From VSJD01 sp041653875 (GTDB taxonomy: Bacteria; Verrucomicrobiota; Kiritimatiellia; JAAZAB01), in the NCBI GenBank assembly GCA_041653875.1, contig JBAZEM010000001.1:62001-126000 (forward strand): a stretch of DNA of 64,000 nt. The letters are read 5' to 3'. Position 1 is the stretch's first letter. Each line of letters starts with the position of its first letter. The notes under the pieces are model-generated. The model did no database searches and was not told the DNA's origin. It saw only the letters and a list, made by a program, of their open reading frames with translations. This document shows positions 42,265-51,855 of this stretch, piece after piece. A program made the position numbers and the translations under genes.

Positions 42265-43379
42265 AAGCTAAATCCGTTATTCATGAAAATGTGCCCAAGA
42301 CCCTGCGATCGGTATCCATTGTCGGAACCGGTTCCTATCTTCCCAAGCGCGTCTTGACCAACGCCGACCTGGCCAAGGTGATGGATACGACCGACGAATG
42401 GATCACGACGCGCACCGGCATCAAGGAGCGGCATATCGCCGCCGCCGATCAGGCCACCTCCGACCTGGCCGCCGAAGCCGCCCGCCGGGCGCTCCGCCAG
42501 GCCGGCTTGGCGGCCGAGGACCTGGACATGATCCTCGTCGCCACGGTCACGCCGGACATGTTTTTTCCCAGCACCGCCTGCTTTGTGCAAAAGGCCATCG
42601 GGGCCGGCAACGCCGTTTGCTTCGATATCGAAGCCGCCTGCTCCGGGTTCCTCTTCGCGCTGGAAACGGCCCGGCAGTATGTGGGCTCTGGCGCCATCGC
42701 GACGGCGCTGGTCATCGGCGCCGATAAATTGAGCGCCATCACGGACTGGGAAGACCGTTCCACCTGTGTCCTGTTCGGTGACGGCGCCGGCGCCGCGATC
42801 GTGCGCAGTCGGCCCGGAGTGCGCGGCATTATCGCCACGGCCATGGCCTCGGACGGCAATCTGGGCCACCTGCTCAGCATGCCCGGCGGCGGCAGTCGTA
42901 ACCCGGCCACGAACCAGACCGTCAAAGACCGCCTCCATTTCCTGAAAATGGCCGGCAAGGAAGTGTTCAAGTACGCGGTCGGGTCCATGCTGAGCGCCTC
43001 CAAGGAGGCGCTGAAGAAAGCCGGCATGACGATCGGCGATGTCGATTGCGTCATTCCCCACCAGGCCAATATGCGCATTATCCGGGCGATCGGCGAGCGC
43101 CTGGGCATGGCCATGGAAAAATATTATATCAACCTCGACCGCACCGGCAACATGTCGGCCGCCTCGATCCCCACGGCGCTGGATGAAGCCATCCGCTCCG
43201 GGTTCGTCAAGCACGGCGATATCGTCCTGATGATGGCCTTCGGCGGCGGATTCACCTCGGGCGCCACCCTGATGGAGTGGCGCAAGCCGGAGCCGGCCCC
43301 GCGCGCCGGCGCCAAAACCGCCCATGCGGCCAACGCCCAAAAACGCCGCTTCTCGACCAACGCCAGCAACCTGTGGTGA
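42261..43379 (+). CDS. fabH: Beta-ketoacyl-ACP synthase III
   Basis: 372 residues from ATG 42261, 4-base overlap with plsX. Catalytic C127 in E-A-A-C-S-G-F, H267 in V-I-P-H-Q-A-N and N297 in L-D-R-T-G-N-M-S-A. Glycine-rich G-D-G-A-G-A-A-I is at ~173. It starts fatty-acid synthesis by condensing acetyl-CoA with malonyl-ACP. A ~25-residue C-terminal tail (KPEPAPRAGAKTAHAANA..) exceeds the standard length. The expected downstream fabD is displaced by a 5.6 kb transporter block. Confidence 0.97.
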   Translation: MKAKSVIHENVPKTLRSVSIVGTGSYLPKRVLTNADLAKVMDTTDEWITTRTGIKERHIAAADQATSDLAAEAARRALRQAGLAAEDLDMILVATVTPDMFFPSTACFVQKAIGAGNAVCFDIEAACSGFLFALETARQYVGSGAIATALVIGADKLSAITDWEDRSTCVLFGDGAGAAIVRSRPGVRGIIATAMASDGNLGHLLSMPGGGSRNPATNQTVKDRLHFLKMAGKEVFKYAVGSMLSASKEALKKAGMTIGDVDCVIPHQANMRIIRAIGERLGMAMEKYYINLDRTGNMSAASIPTALDEAIRSGFVKHGDIVLMMAFGGGFTSGATLMEWRKPEPAPRAGAKTAHAANAQKRRFSTNASNLW

Positions 43380-43535
43380 CGCGACGCCCCGTTGCCCGTT
43401 CTTGGTTCCCTCGCCTGGGCGACTCGTTCTTCACTTGCAACCTGCGATTTCATAAAATATTTATCAAAGATATTCTGCTCATTGGCGTCTAATATGATAC
43501 AGAATGCCAATTCCGTCACGGTTCAGGTCGTTTGT

Positions 43536-46019
43536 ATGAAATTTACCGTCCCCATACGACGAGGGTTTGAATTCGCGCTTCGGGTCATTTTTCTGGCCTG
43601 TTTTTTCTCAGCTTGGGCACAACCCGCGCTGGGTGGCGGCGAATCCATCGATGTGGAATATGGATTTAAAGGTTGCGTTAAGGACAACCGCTGGTTTCCC
43701 GTGTACCTTAAGCCGGTCCCAGGCATTGAGCAGTTTAACGTCACGTTCATGAAAACGGATTTCAGCGGCAATAATCCCAAGCCGCTGATTGTCTTTTCCG
43801 GTAATTTTCGGACAAACCTTCAAGGACGCGGGCTGGCGTTTTGCAAGGAACTGTTCAAGAACTATTCCACGACGCGCGTTCAATTCGATTTTCGGAACGC
43901 CAAGGGCGAGCTGGTTTCCAAGGAAACCATCCTGCACCCCATTCAGGAGAACGAGCGGGTGGTCCTGGTGGTAAGCGACGTTCCCCGGCAATTCAGTTGT
44001 CTGTACGGCTTGTATGCGAAGAATAAAGGGGTCGCGCGGGTGATCGAATGCACCTCGAAAGAGTTTCCCGCCTTATGGCAGGAACTGGATTGTGTGGACG
44101 CGCTGATTCTCGGCCAGATCCAGGACGAATTTTTGCCGGTCCAATCCGAGGCCTTGCAAAACTGGATGGTGGCCGGCGGCACCGTTTATTTGAATGCCCT
44201 GGATCGAAACGGCATCAAACTGTTTCCGGAAGCCGAAATTATTGCGCAGGCGACCAATTGCGCTCCCGATGTTTTGCGGCCGTTCTTGCGTGACAAGGCA
44301 GACGCTCTTGAGACGATGCCCGGCCGCCCGATCCGGGTCGATCGCCGCTTTGCCATTCTCGCCGACGGCGACAACATCTTCATCGCCGGCAAGGATGCCG
44401 GATGCGGCCGGGTCCTGGCAATCGGGCTTGATTGGCGTAACCCGGTTTTAAAAAGCGGCTCCACAATCGAGGCGTTGCAACGTGGTTTATGGCGCAATCT
44501 TCTGGAACTGCAACGTCCCGTTGAGCGCCTGCAACCGAAAGTTCAGAACGTTTTGCCGCGCGAGGTCAAGCCGGAGTTTCTCGTTAAACCGCTCGTCTTT
44601 TTTTTGCTGGCCTATATCCTGCTGGTCGGACCGGTCAACTGGATAGTCTTGCGCCGCCGCAAGAAATTGGAATTGAGTATTATCATCATTCCCATGGAGG
44701 CCGTGATCTTTGCCGCGCTTGCTTTCGCGATTGGAATTGCCTTGCGTACGAAAGAGCCGGTCCTGTATGAGGCGGAAACGCTCTTGCTCGATCATGTTTC
44801 CAATCATGTCGTTTCCGGCTTGAGCGGATTGCTGACCCCCGATGATCGTCCGTTCACGCTTGCCTTGCGCGATCCCCGCGCTCGCATGGAGGAAACGGAT
44901 GACCAACAGCGCTGGCGCTATGTGTCAAAATCGCCGTCCGCCCGGGAACTGCTTGCCTATGGCTTTGACGCCGGACCGTTCCTTTCCAACCTGCGGATCG
45001 AGACCTGGGCGATGCGTTTCATCTCCACTTTGACAATAACGAATCCGGCTGGAGCCATTCAAGCCCAGGCCGCGTGCGGCCAAAATAGTCTGCGCGGTCA
45101 AGTCTCGAATGGATTGCCGTTCGTTATTCGCGATGCACACCTGATTCAGCGTTGGAACCGCGCGCGGATTGGAGACATCGCGCCGGGCGCAACCGCCGAT
45201 TTTGCCATGGAATTGCGTCCGGCCACAAAATGGTCCGGACCCGTCTGCACGCACTGCCATTCCATTCACGGCAACCAACCCTGGTTTTCCGAGGAATACT
45301 GCAAGGAGCACCCGCTCGAACCGGAACTCCGTCAATTTTTGGAGTGCTTAAATCTGGATTATCCCGGGCCGTTCATTGTCGGTTGGCAGGATTTGTCCGG
45401 CAGTAATCTTCAAATCGATCGTCCGCAATATTATTCCCAACGTCGGCGTTTGTGTGTTATTCCCGTGGATTTGAAATTCGATGCCCCCGAAATCATTGTT
45501 CCGGAAGGTATGGCCGAATGTAGGGCGGTCGTTTCCAACAGCATCGATCTGACCTTCCGGCATCTGAACAATATACCCTACTTTTTGGAAACCTTGCCCA
45601 ACGACCACGCCCTCCTTCTGAAAAGCGATGGCGATGCCATCGGAGACGGCAACAGAACCGATTCTTCTGCCGACAAAGATTCGGATGGCGTTCGGTTGCG
45701 AGATTATTACCTGCCATTTTATGCCAAAGACTTTGAAACAACCGCCTTGCGCATCCACTGGTATGGCGAAACAGACGATGACAATCCGCACGAGCAGTTG
45801 GTCCTATCTATCTATGATTGGAAAAATCGGTCATGGATGGAGTTGGCCCGCATTGCCAATGGCGAAGGCGCCCAATCCTTGCCTGACCCGGTGCGGTTCG
45901 TCTTTGGGTGTTACCCGGTGGTGCGTTTGAAAATCACGTCCACGGAACCCGAACCCAAGCGGCGTTCCGCCATTTTAAACTTCATGGAAATCTCGTGCGA
46001 AGGACATCGGATCAAATGA
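43536..46019 (+). CDS. Large membrane-anchored protein of unknown function next to an ABC-2 exporter
   Basis: 827 residues from ATG 43536, chosen for the signal peptide (FALRVIFLACFFSAWAQPALG); an earlier in-frame ATG at 43494 is possible. A periplasmic N-terminal part (residues ~30-350) precedes a membrane core with L-V-K-P-L-V-F-F-L-L-A-Y-I-L-L-V-G-P-V-N-W-I (about 354-376) and a second segment (about 388-405). The C-terminal ~300 residues are again soluble. The layout resembles the membrane-plus-ectodomain helpers of ABC-2 exporters. I do not know the family. It overlaps the ATPase by 4 bases. Confidence 0.6.
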   Translation: MKFTVPIRRGFEFALRVIFLACFFSAWAQPALGGGESIDVEYGFKGCVKDNRWFPVYLKPVPGIEQFNVTFMKTDFSGNNPKPLIVFSGNFRTNLQGRGLAFCKELFKNYSTTRVQFDFRNAKGELVSKETILHPIQENERVVLVVSDVPRQFSCLYGLYAKNKGVARVIECTSKEFPALWQELDCVDALILGQIQDEFLPVQSEALQNWMVAGGTVYLNALDRNGIKLFPEAEIIAQATNCAPDVLRPFLRDKADALETMPGRPIRVDRRFAILADGDNIFIAGKDAGCGRVLAIGLDWRNPVLKSGSTIEALQRGLWRNLLELQRPVERLQPKVQNVLPREVKPEFLVKPLVFFLLAYILLVGPVNWIVLRRRKKLELSIIIIPMEAVIFAALAFAIGIALRTKEPVLYEAETLLLDHVSNHVVSGLSGLLTPDDRPFTLALRDPRARMEETDDQQRWRYVSKSPSARELLAYGFDAGPFLSNLRIETWAMRFISTLTITNPAGAIQAQAACGQNSLRGQVSNGLPFVIRDAHLIQRWNRARIGDIAPGATADFAMELRPATKWSGPVCTHCHSIHGNQPWFSEEYCKEHPLEPELRQFLECLNLDYPGPFIVGWQDLSGSNLQIDRPQYYSQRRRLCVIPVDLKFDAPEIIVPEGMAECRAVVSNSIDLTFRHLNNIPYFLETLPNDHALLLKSDGDAIGDGNRTDSSADKDSDGVRLRDYYLPFYAKDFETTALRIHWYGETDDDNPHEQLVLSIYDWKNRSWMELARIANGEGAQSLPDPVRFVFGCYPVVRLKITSTEPEPKRRSAILNFMEISCEGHRIK

Positions 46020-46957
46020 CGCGCAAACCGATCATCCAAATTGCCAATCTGACCGTCAAATATGACGCGCTGGTGGCGGTCAATGATGTCTCATTGCGCG
46101 TGCCGGAGGGCGCTATTTTTGGGCTGGTCGGACCCAACGGCGCGGGTAAAACGACGACACTAAAAGTCCTGGCCGGCCTAATCCTGCCTGATTCCGGAAC
46201 GGTGATCGTGGATGGCTTTGATCTGATCAAGGAGCGCCGGCTGGCGCGCCTGCGCATCGGTTACATGGCGGATTTTTTCGGTGTTTACGATTATTTGAGC
46301 GTTGCCGAATATCTGGAGTTTTTCGGCGGTATATACGGCCTGGAACAGCCGCGTCTGCGCGAGCGGATCGATGCTCTGCTGAAAACCGTCAATCTCAGCC
46401 AGAAACACGATGCGTTGGTGAAAACCCTGTCGCGCGGCATGAAGCAACGCTTGTATTGCGCGCGGGCGCTGGTACACAACCCGCGCTTGCTGATCCTGGA
46501 TGAGCCAGCCTCGGGCATGGATCCGCGCGGACGGGCGGAATTCATCGCGACACTCAAGGTTGTGAATAGGCAGGGGACGACGATTGTCATTTCTTCGCAC
46601 ATTCTCGACGAGCTCCAGAACCTGTGCACGGAGGTGGGCGTCATGGAAACAGGGCGGCTGGTTGGCGCGCGCAACCTGCGTTCCGACTCCAACGGGCCAA
46701 CCGTCCGGCGCGTGATCCTGATGGTCGCCCCAGCGGACAAGGAAAAGGCGCTCGACCTGTTGCGCAGGCGTCCCGAGGTGGTTTCATTAAAAGATGTCGA
46801 TGGCACGCTCCTCTTGGAACTCCCGGACGAGGACCAGGCTGTCGGCGACATCGTCCGTTTTCTGGCGCAAGCGGATGTGTCAATCCTTTTGCCGCGCGCC
46901 GACGCGGCGGATTTGAAGGAAATATTTCTGAGGATGACCAAAGGGGAGTTGATGTAG
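46016..46957 (+). CDS. ABC-2 type exporter ATP-binding protein
   Basis: 313 residues. Walker A VGPNGAGKTTT (about 39-49), L-S-R-G-M-K-Q-R signature (about 139-146), Walker B L-L-I-L-D-E-P-A-S-G-M-D-P-R-G, and the helper histidine in I-S-S-H-I-L-D-E-L. Downstream residues ~225-313 match the accessory domain of NosF/CcmA-like ATPases. It drives export by the next gene's permease. The 4-base overlap with the upstream large protein shows co-translation. Confidence 0.9.
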   Translation: MTRKPIIQIANLTVKYDALVAVNDVSLRVPEGAIFGLVGPNGAGKTTTLKVLAGLILPDSGTVIVDGFDLIKERRLARLRIGYMADFFGVYDYLSVAEYLEFFGGIYGLEQPRLRERIDALLKTVNLSQKHDALVKTLSRGMKQRLYCARALVHNPRLLILDEPASGMDPRGRAEFIATLKVVNRQGTTIVISSHILDELQNLCTEVGVMETGRLVGARNLRSDSNGPTVRRVILMVAPADKEKALDLLRRRPEVVSLKDVDGTLLLELPDEDQAVGDIVRFLAQADVSILLPRADAADLKEIFLRMTKGELM

Positions 46958-46961
46958 AAAG

Positions 46962-48524
46962 GTGGATATGCCCTGGAACTTCAACAATTTGCTTGTCCCG
47001 CCCCTCCTCGTTAAGGAGTTGCGCACCCGCCTCCGCGTCAAGACGGCATTTGGCATGGCGCTTGGTTACATGGGTTGCCTCAGTGCGATTATTTTCATGA
47101 CTCTGGCGACCTCAGCCCATGATGAATCCCAAACAGGCTGGAAGATCGGAGCGAATCTTTTCGGCATTATCACTTATTTGCAGGCCATCCTGATAATTTT
47201 TGTGACGCCGCTTGTGACGGCCTCCTCCATCACCGGCGAAAAAGACCAGAAAACTTTCGACAGCCTTTGTGTGGCACCCGTTTCCATGCGTCAAATTGTG
47301 TGCGCCAAACTGGCGGCCTCCCTTATTCTCTTTATCGTTCTGATCCTGATCTCACTGCCGTTTGCCGCGGCCTCTTTCATTTTAGGCGGGATTTCTCCAC
47401 AAGCTTTGTTCCTGACCTATCTTCTGACCTTGCTGGCCGCCGCCGCCATCGCTGCCATTGGATTGTTTTGTTCCGCGCGTTATGAACGCAGTATCGCCTC
47501 CATTCCCGCCGCCATAGTCATGATCTTGGCTTTGGTAATTCTTTGCAGTCTGTTCGAATCCATGCATTGCACTGCGTTGGCGACAATTTCCCCGCTTGCA
47601 TTCCTGAGAATGATCAAAGAACATGCGGCCATTCCATTTTATGGCCAGATGCTCCCATTCTGGTTGCCTGGTTTCATTTATCCCGTAGTCGTTTTTTTCA
47701 TGGCTTGCACGGCGGCGATAACCCGCCTGACTTTTCCATCGGAACGGCGCTTTGTTCTTTTCCGTTTGCTCCTGCTGTTGTTTAGCCTTCTTTCAATCGC
47801 TTTTATTATTGGAGAAAACACCGTGCTGTGCGCCAAACCGGCTGAGGCAAGGCGTCACATCGTCGGCATGCTGTATTTTTTGACTGCCATTCTGATTGTC
47901 GGCGCCGCCTGGTTTGGCGTAAATCGGGACGTATTTTTAAGCGAAATCGGCGCCAGGGCAAGGGATCATTGGCTGATGCGGCTGGCGGCGCGGATGCTGA
48001 CGGACCCGCGCGGGTTCGTTCTGCTTCTCGTGCTGGGCAGTGCGCCTTGCGTTGCGCTCGGTGCGCGCACGGTCGGGCCTATGAATATCGCGCCTGAATA
48101 TTTTTGGCTTACCTATTTTGGCGGAATGGGTTTATGCGCCCTGACCTGCTCCGCTTTTGCGTTGCGGTTAACCTGTGCTCCGATGAGAAAATGGCGGATT
48201 CTCCGGGTTGTAATTGCCATCGTGGCGATTTGTGGATTTACGTTGGTGCCCTATGCCGTTGCTAATATTCTTACAGCGAATTCTCTAAAGATTCCTGTCT
48301 GGATTCAGCATTGGGCGTTGCTGTCGCCATTGGCCATTTTGCAGCATCTCAACGACGCGCGTGCGTCAGTGCCGATTTTCCCGGTCATGGTGGCAAAATA
48401 TGGGAAATTCAGTCCGGTAATTGTCTGCTCAACATTTTATTTTTTAACCACTTTACTTTTGCTGTTGCCGCCATTCCTATATAGCCGGCTTCCCCGCATC
48501 GGCGCCAGCCCGGAACGGCGCTAA
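46962..48524 (+). CDS. ABC-2 type transporter permease
   Basis: 520 residues from GTG 46962 (ATG 46968 is the alternative). About 12 hydrophobic stretches. The beginning PWNFNNLLVPPLLVKELRTR and E-K-D-Q-K-T-F-D-S-L-C-V-A-P-V-S-M-R-Q-I (about 86-105) correspond to the conserved ABC-2 amphipathic turn. Follows the ATPase after 4 bases. Substrate unknown. The three-gene block sits between fabH and fabD. Confidence 0.85.
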   Translation: MDMPWNFNNLLVPPLLVKELRTRLRVKTAFGMALGYMGCLSAIIFMTLATSAHDESQTGWKIGANLFGIITYLQAILIIFVTPLVTASSITGEKDQKTFDSLCVAPVSMRQIVCAKLAASLILFIVLILISLPFAAASFILGGISPQALFLTYLLTLLAAAAIAAIGLFCSARYERSIASIPAAIVMILALVILCSLFESMHCTALATISPLAFLRMIKEHAAIPFYGQMLPFWLPGFIYPVVVFFMACTAAITRLTFPSERRFVLFRLLLLLFSLLSIAFIIGENTVLCAKPAEARRHIVGMLYFLTAILIVGAAWFGVNRDVFLSEIGARARDHWLMRLAARMLTDPRGFVLLLVLGSAPCVALGARTVGPMNIAPEYFWLTYFGGMGLCALTCSAFALRLTCAPMRKWRILRVVIAIVAICGFTLVPYAVANILTANSLKIPVWIQHWALLSPLAILQHLNDARASVPIFPVMVAKYGKFSPVIVCSTFYFLTTLLLLLPPFLYSRLPRIGASPERR

Positions 48525-48544
48525 GATAAGCTCGTGGCGGTCGA

Positions 48545-48770
48545 GGCCGACCGCCTTCGTGCGCCTGCAAGCGCACACTGTTAGGGTGGTGAAAGTCCGC
48601 CTCGGGCAAACGCTCTCCGGCCCGAACCTGAACATAACTGCGTCGTCGAAAGGGGATGCGGAAAGCATCGACTGAAGACGGGGTGGGGAGCAATGGGAAG
48701 GGAAACGTCCAGTCCTGTTACGTGCACCGGATAACAATTTGAATGTAGCAGGGCGCGTTCCGAAAAGCCA
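48545..48770. ncRNA. Group II intron remnant (5' domain I), no reverse transcriptase
   Basis: From GTGCGCCTGCAAGCGCACAC (48559) the sequence reads like the 5' end of a bacterial group II intron (GTGCGCC...). It continues with TTAGGGTGGTGAAAGTCC, GAACCTGAAC and GCGGAAAGC, motifs of domain I. Domains V and VI and an intron-encoded protein are absent. The fragment is ~210 bases. If correct, it is a truncated and inactive intron. Only pattern recognition supports this. Confidence 0.4.
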
Positions 48771-48775
48771 GTTGT

Positions 48776-48892
48776 AACCAGACGACAGACCGGAGAAGAC
48801 AGAGGACGGACGGCAGACGACGGACGACGGAAGGCAGACGCCAGAGGACGGAGGGAAAACGACAGACACCGGACGGCGGGGCAGGCGTCGAA
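48776..48892. repeat. Degenerate heptad array (GACGGAC family)
   Basis: GACGACAG, GACGGAC-GGCAGAC-GACGGAC-GACGGAA-GGCAGAC, then CCGGACG. It is the complement-strand form of the CCGTCGT words at 37691. Confidence 0.65.
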
Positions 48893-48968
48893 CGCAGCGT
48901 TCATAAAAAGCGCGTCCGATATTCATTGGCAAAATTGCGTTTTTCTCTTATATTGCAGTCGTCACGGA

Positions 48969-49014
48969 ATGCGGAACGAAGAACGAAGAACGAAGAACAA
49001 AGAACCACGAACTG
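48969..49014. repeat. Heptad array (GAACGAA family)
   Basis: GAACGAA-GAACGAA-GAACGAA-GAACAAA-GAACCAC-GAAC, unit 7, 12 bases upstream of the fabD start. Complementary words occur at 36691. Confidence 0.8.
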
Positions 49015-49026
49015 TTCTGTTAATAT

Positions 49027-49953
49027 ATGAATGCACTTCTTTTTGCGGGGCAGGGGGCGCAAAACGTCGGGATGGGGCGCGATTTGGCGGAAGCTTATCC
49101 GGAATGCAAGGCGCTCTACACAAAAGCCAATGAAGTCCTGGGCTACGATCTGGCCAAAATTTGTTGGGAGGGGCCGGAAAGCGAATTGGTCAAATCCAAC
49201 CATTGCCAGCCGGCGATTTTTGTGACCAGCGCGGTCTGCCGGCTGGCCCTGCGGCGCGAACGGCCGAACCTGGCCATCCAATCGACGGCGGGGTTGAGTC
49301 TGGGTGAATGGGCGGCGCTCTGGATGGCGGAAGCGGTTTCGTTCGAGGACGCCCTGCGCGTTTTGGAGGCCCGCGGCCGGTTTATGCAGGCGGCCTGCGA
49401 GGAACACGATGGCGCCATGCTGAGCGTCATTGGACTCGAGGCGTCGAAGCTTAAAGCGGTTGCGGCGTCCGCCGGCGTCGAGGTCGCCAATTATAATTCG
49501 TCCGAACAAACCGTGCTTTCCGGCGCGCGCGCGGGCATTCAAACGGCCGAGAAGCTGGTGAAGGAAGCCGGCGCCAAACGCGCCATCATGCTGAACGTGG
49601 CCGGGGCCTACCACTCCTCGCTGATGGCTTCGGCCGCCCAGCGCCTGGAAGCTTTTATTCGCGATGTGCCCATGCGCCCGCCGTGTTTGCCGGTGATATC
49701 CAATGTGACCGGCCAACCGCATGGAACGCCCGATGCCATTCGGCGTCAGATGGTGCTCCAGGTGACCTCGCCGGTCCAGTGGGTGGCCTGCGTGCAGACG
49801 CTTCGCCGGCAGGGTGTGACGCGCTATATCGAGTGCGGGCCGGGCCGCGTGCTGTCGGGTTTGGTCAAGCGCATCCATCCCGAGGCGGCCCTGAATAACG
49901 TGCAGGACTGCCCGTCCTTGGCCAAGACCATCGCCGATATTCCGGCAAAGTAA
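49027..49953 (+). CDS. fabD: Malonyl CoA-acyl carrier protein transacylase
   Basis: 308 residues. M-N-A-L-L-F-A-G-Q-G-A-Q-N-V-G-M-G start; nucleophile S91 in G-L-S-L-G-E-W (the usual G-H-S-L-G-E lacks its His: Leu instead). The catalytic His is in A-G-A-Y-H-S-S-L (about 198), and G-P-G-R-V-L-S-G-L is at ~278. It loads malonyl onto ACP. The GxSxG histidine replaced by Leu is notable, though FabD variants differ here. It follows the heptad array. Confidence 0.95.
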   Translation: MNALLFAGQGAQNVGMGRDLAEAYPECKALYTKANEVLGYDLAKICWEGPESELVKSNHCQPAIFVTSAVCRLALRRERPNLAIQSTAGLSLGEWAALWMAEAVSFEDALRVLEARGRFMQAACEEHDGAMLSVIGLEASKLKAVAASAGVEVANYNSSEQTVLSGARAGIQTAEKLVKEAGAKRAIMLNVAGAYHSSLMASAAQRLEAFIRDVPMRPPCLPVISNVTGQPHGTPDAIRRQMVLQVTSPVQWVACVQTLRRQGVTRYIECGPGRVLSGLVKRIHPEAALNNVQDCPSLAKTIADIPAK

Positions 49954-49955
49954 TA

Positions 49956-50031
49956 TTAACCGCATAGATCGCAAAGATCGCAAAGATAATCGTTTTAACC
50001 TTTGTGTTCTATACGCTCTTTGCGGTTAAAC
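49956..50031. repeat. Inverted word array after fabD (CGCAAAGAT family)
   Basis: TTAACCGCATAGATCGCAAA-GATCGCAAA-GATA at the left; the end TCTTTGCGGTTAA is complementary to the beginning. Followed by a T-run, so it could act as a terminator. Confidence 0.7.
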
Positions 50032-50071
50032 ATTTTTTCCCGAGCGGCGTATTGCGCCTTCCGGAGTCGAT

Positions 50072-51604
50072 ATGGCAGGCAAGCCCAACATGGAGCTGGA
50101 CGTTCTGTACCGGATTTCGCAGGCCCTGGCGCACCAGCACGATATCTCGGCCCTGCTGGCCGAGGTGCTGGACATCATGGAGACCGAAATGGGCATGTCG
50201 CGCGGGACGCTGACCCTGCGCCAGCCCGGCACGGACGTTTTTGTGATCGAGGCTTCACGGGGTTTGACCGAGGAGGAAAAACGGCGGGGGCAGTACCAGC
50301 TCGGCGAGGGCATCACCGGGCGCGTGGCGAAGAGCGGCAAGCCGGTGATCGTTCCCGATATCAGCCGGGAACCGGGGTTTCTCAACCTGACGGGGTCGCG
50401 CCGGAATGTGCGTCTGGCTTTCCTGTGTGTGCCGATCGTTTACCGTCACGACGTGATCGGCACGATCAGTATCGATCGGCCTGTGGCTTCCGAAAAAGAG
50501 CTGAAGAAAGACCAATATTTTCTCCAACTGGTCGCCAACGTCTTGGCCGAGGCGGTCGCGGGCATCCGCGAACAAATCGAAGAACGGTCCAACCTGCTGG
50601 CGGAGAATATCCGTTTGCGGCAGGAACTGGATGACCGCTACCGCCCCGGCAATATCGTCGGCAACTGCAGCAGTATGCGCGCGGTGTTCCATCAGATCGC
50701 CCAGGTGGCCGACAGCAGCGCCACGGTGCTCATTCGCGGGGAAACCGGCACGGGCAAGGAGCTGGTGGCCAAGGCCATTCATCATGCCAGCTCCCGCCGC
50801 CAGGGTCCGTTTATCGGCGTAAACTGCGCGGCCTTGCCGGAGAACCTGATCGAGAGCGAACTTTTCGGCCACGAGAAGGGCTCGTTTACCGGCGCCGCGC
50901 AACAGCGCAAAGGCCGCTTCGAACTGGCCAATGGCGGCACATTGTTCCTGGACGAGATCGGCGACATTTCGCCCGCCGTCCAGGTGCGGTTGTTGCGCGT
51001 GATCCAGGAGCGTGAATTCGAGCGCGTGGGCGGCAATCAAACCATCAATGTCAATGTCCGCCTGATTGCCGCCACCAGCAAAAACATCGAGGAGGCCATC
51101 AAACAGGCGCGCTTCCGCGAGGACCTGTATTACCGCCTGAACGTGTTTCCCATCCACCTGCCGCCCCTGCGGGAGCGCCGCGCCGACATCATTCTGCTGG
51201 CCGACCATTTTCTGCAAAAATACAACGCGGTTCACCATAAAGCCGTCAAACGCATTTCCACGCCGGCCATCAACATGATGATGATGTACCACTGGCCCGG
51301 CAATGTGCGCGAATTGGAAAATTGCATGGAGCGCGCGGTGCTCTCGGTGACCGACGGCGTGATTCACGGCTATACCCTGCCGCCGTCACTGCAGACGAGC
51401 GAGGCCACGCATACGGGTATTTTGCCCAAGGACGGCGCCAGCCTGAAAACCATGCTCGCCTCGTACGAACGGGAGCTGATCGTGGACGCCTTGAAGAAAT
51501 TCCGGGGCAATGTCGCGGCGGTTGCCCGGCGCCTGGGCACGACCAAGCGCATTATCCACTATAGTATCCGCAGTCTGGGAATCGATCCCCGGCACTATAA
51601 GTAA
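50072..51604 (+). CDS. Sigma-54-dependent transcriptional activator with GAF domain (NifA/NtrC type)
   Basis: 510 residues. GAF sensor at ~10-165 (LGEGITGRVAKSGKPVIVPD). The AAA+ domain at ~197-430 has Walker A GETGTGKE (223-230), the sigma-54 contact loop GSFTGA (270-275) and Walker B L-F-L-D-E-I-G-D. The C-terminal Fis-type helix-turn-helix (~460-510) is R-G-N-V-A-A-V-A-R-R-L-G-T-T-K-R-I-I-H-Y. NifA-like architecture, activated by its GAF ligand, not by a receiver domain. It is 6 kb from a nitrogen cluster with a sigma-54 promoter, which it may control. Confidence 0.92.
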   Translation: MAGKPNMELDVLYRISQALAHQHDISALLAEVLDIMETEMGMSRGTLTLRQPGTDVFVIEASRGLTEEEKRRGQYQLGEGITGRVAKSGKPVIVPDISREPGFLNLTGSRRNVRLAFLCVPIVYRHDVIGTISIDRPVASEKELKKDQYFLQLVANVLAEAVAGIREQIEERSNLLAENIRLRQELDDRYRPGNIVGNCSSMRAVFHQIAQVADSSATVLIRGETGTGKELVAKAIHHASSRRQGPFIGVNCAALPENLIESELFGHEKGSFTGAAQQRKGRFELANGGTLFLDEIGDISPAVQVRLLRVIQEREFERVGGNQTINVNVRLIAATSKNIEEAIKQARFREDLYYRLNVFPIHLPPLRERRADIILLADHFLQKYNAVHHKAVKRISTPAINMMMMYHWPGNVRELENCMERAVLSVTDGVIHGYTLPPSLQTSEATHTGILPKDGASLKTMLASYERELIVDALKKFRGNVAAVARRLGTTKRIIHYSIRSLGIDPRHYK

Positions 51605-51639
51605 ATGCAGAATGCAGAATTGCGCTCCGGCAGGGGCGA

Positions 51640-51855
51640 GGGAAAATAGGCAGGCGCTTCAGCGCCTGCACAATGACAAGCAAAAGAAATCGCGTCCCGT
51701 AGGGACGCATGAAAAGACGCAATGCCTCATACAACGGACGGTATGCGTAGGGATACGCAGTTCCTCCGTCCCTACGGGACAGATGGTTATTTGTTCTTGT
51801 GGGGTGCAGGTGCTGAAGCGCCTGCCTATTATCGGATGTCCCTACGGGACGTTAC
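51640..51855. repeat. Palindromic blocks after the sigma-54 activator
   Basis: Four near-identical palindromes GTCCCGTAGGGAC/GTCCCTACGGGAC and two of GCAGGCGCTTCAGCGCCTGC type occur in 51640-51855. No open frame. Confidence 0.6.

Noticed and set aside
51640..51855. CRISPR or riboswitch from repeated GTCCC..GGGAC blocks
   Set aside because: Irregular spacing and palindromic units of REP type; no cas genes and no known riboswitch fold.
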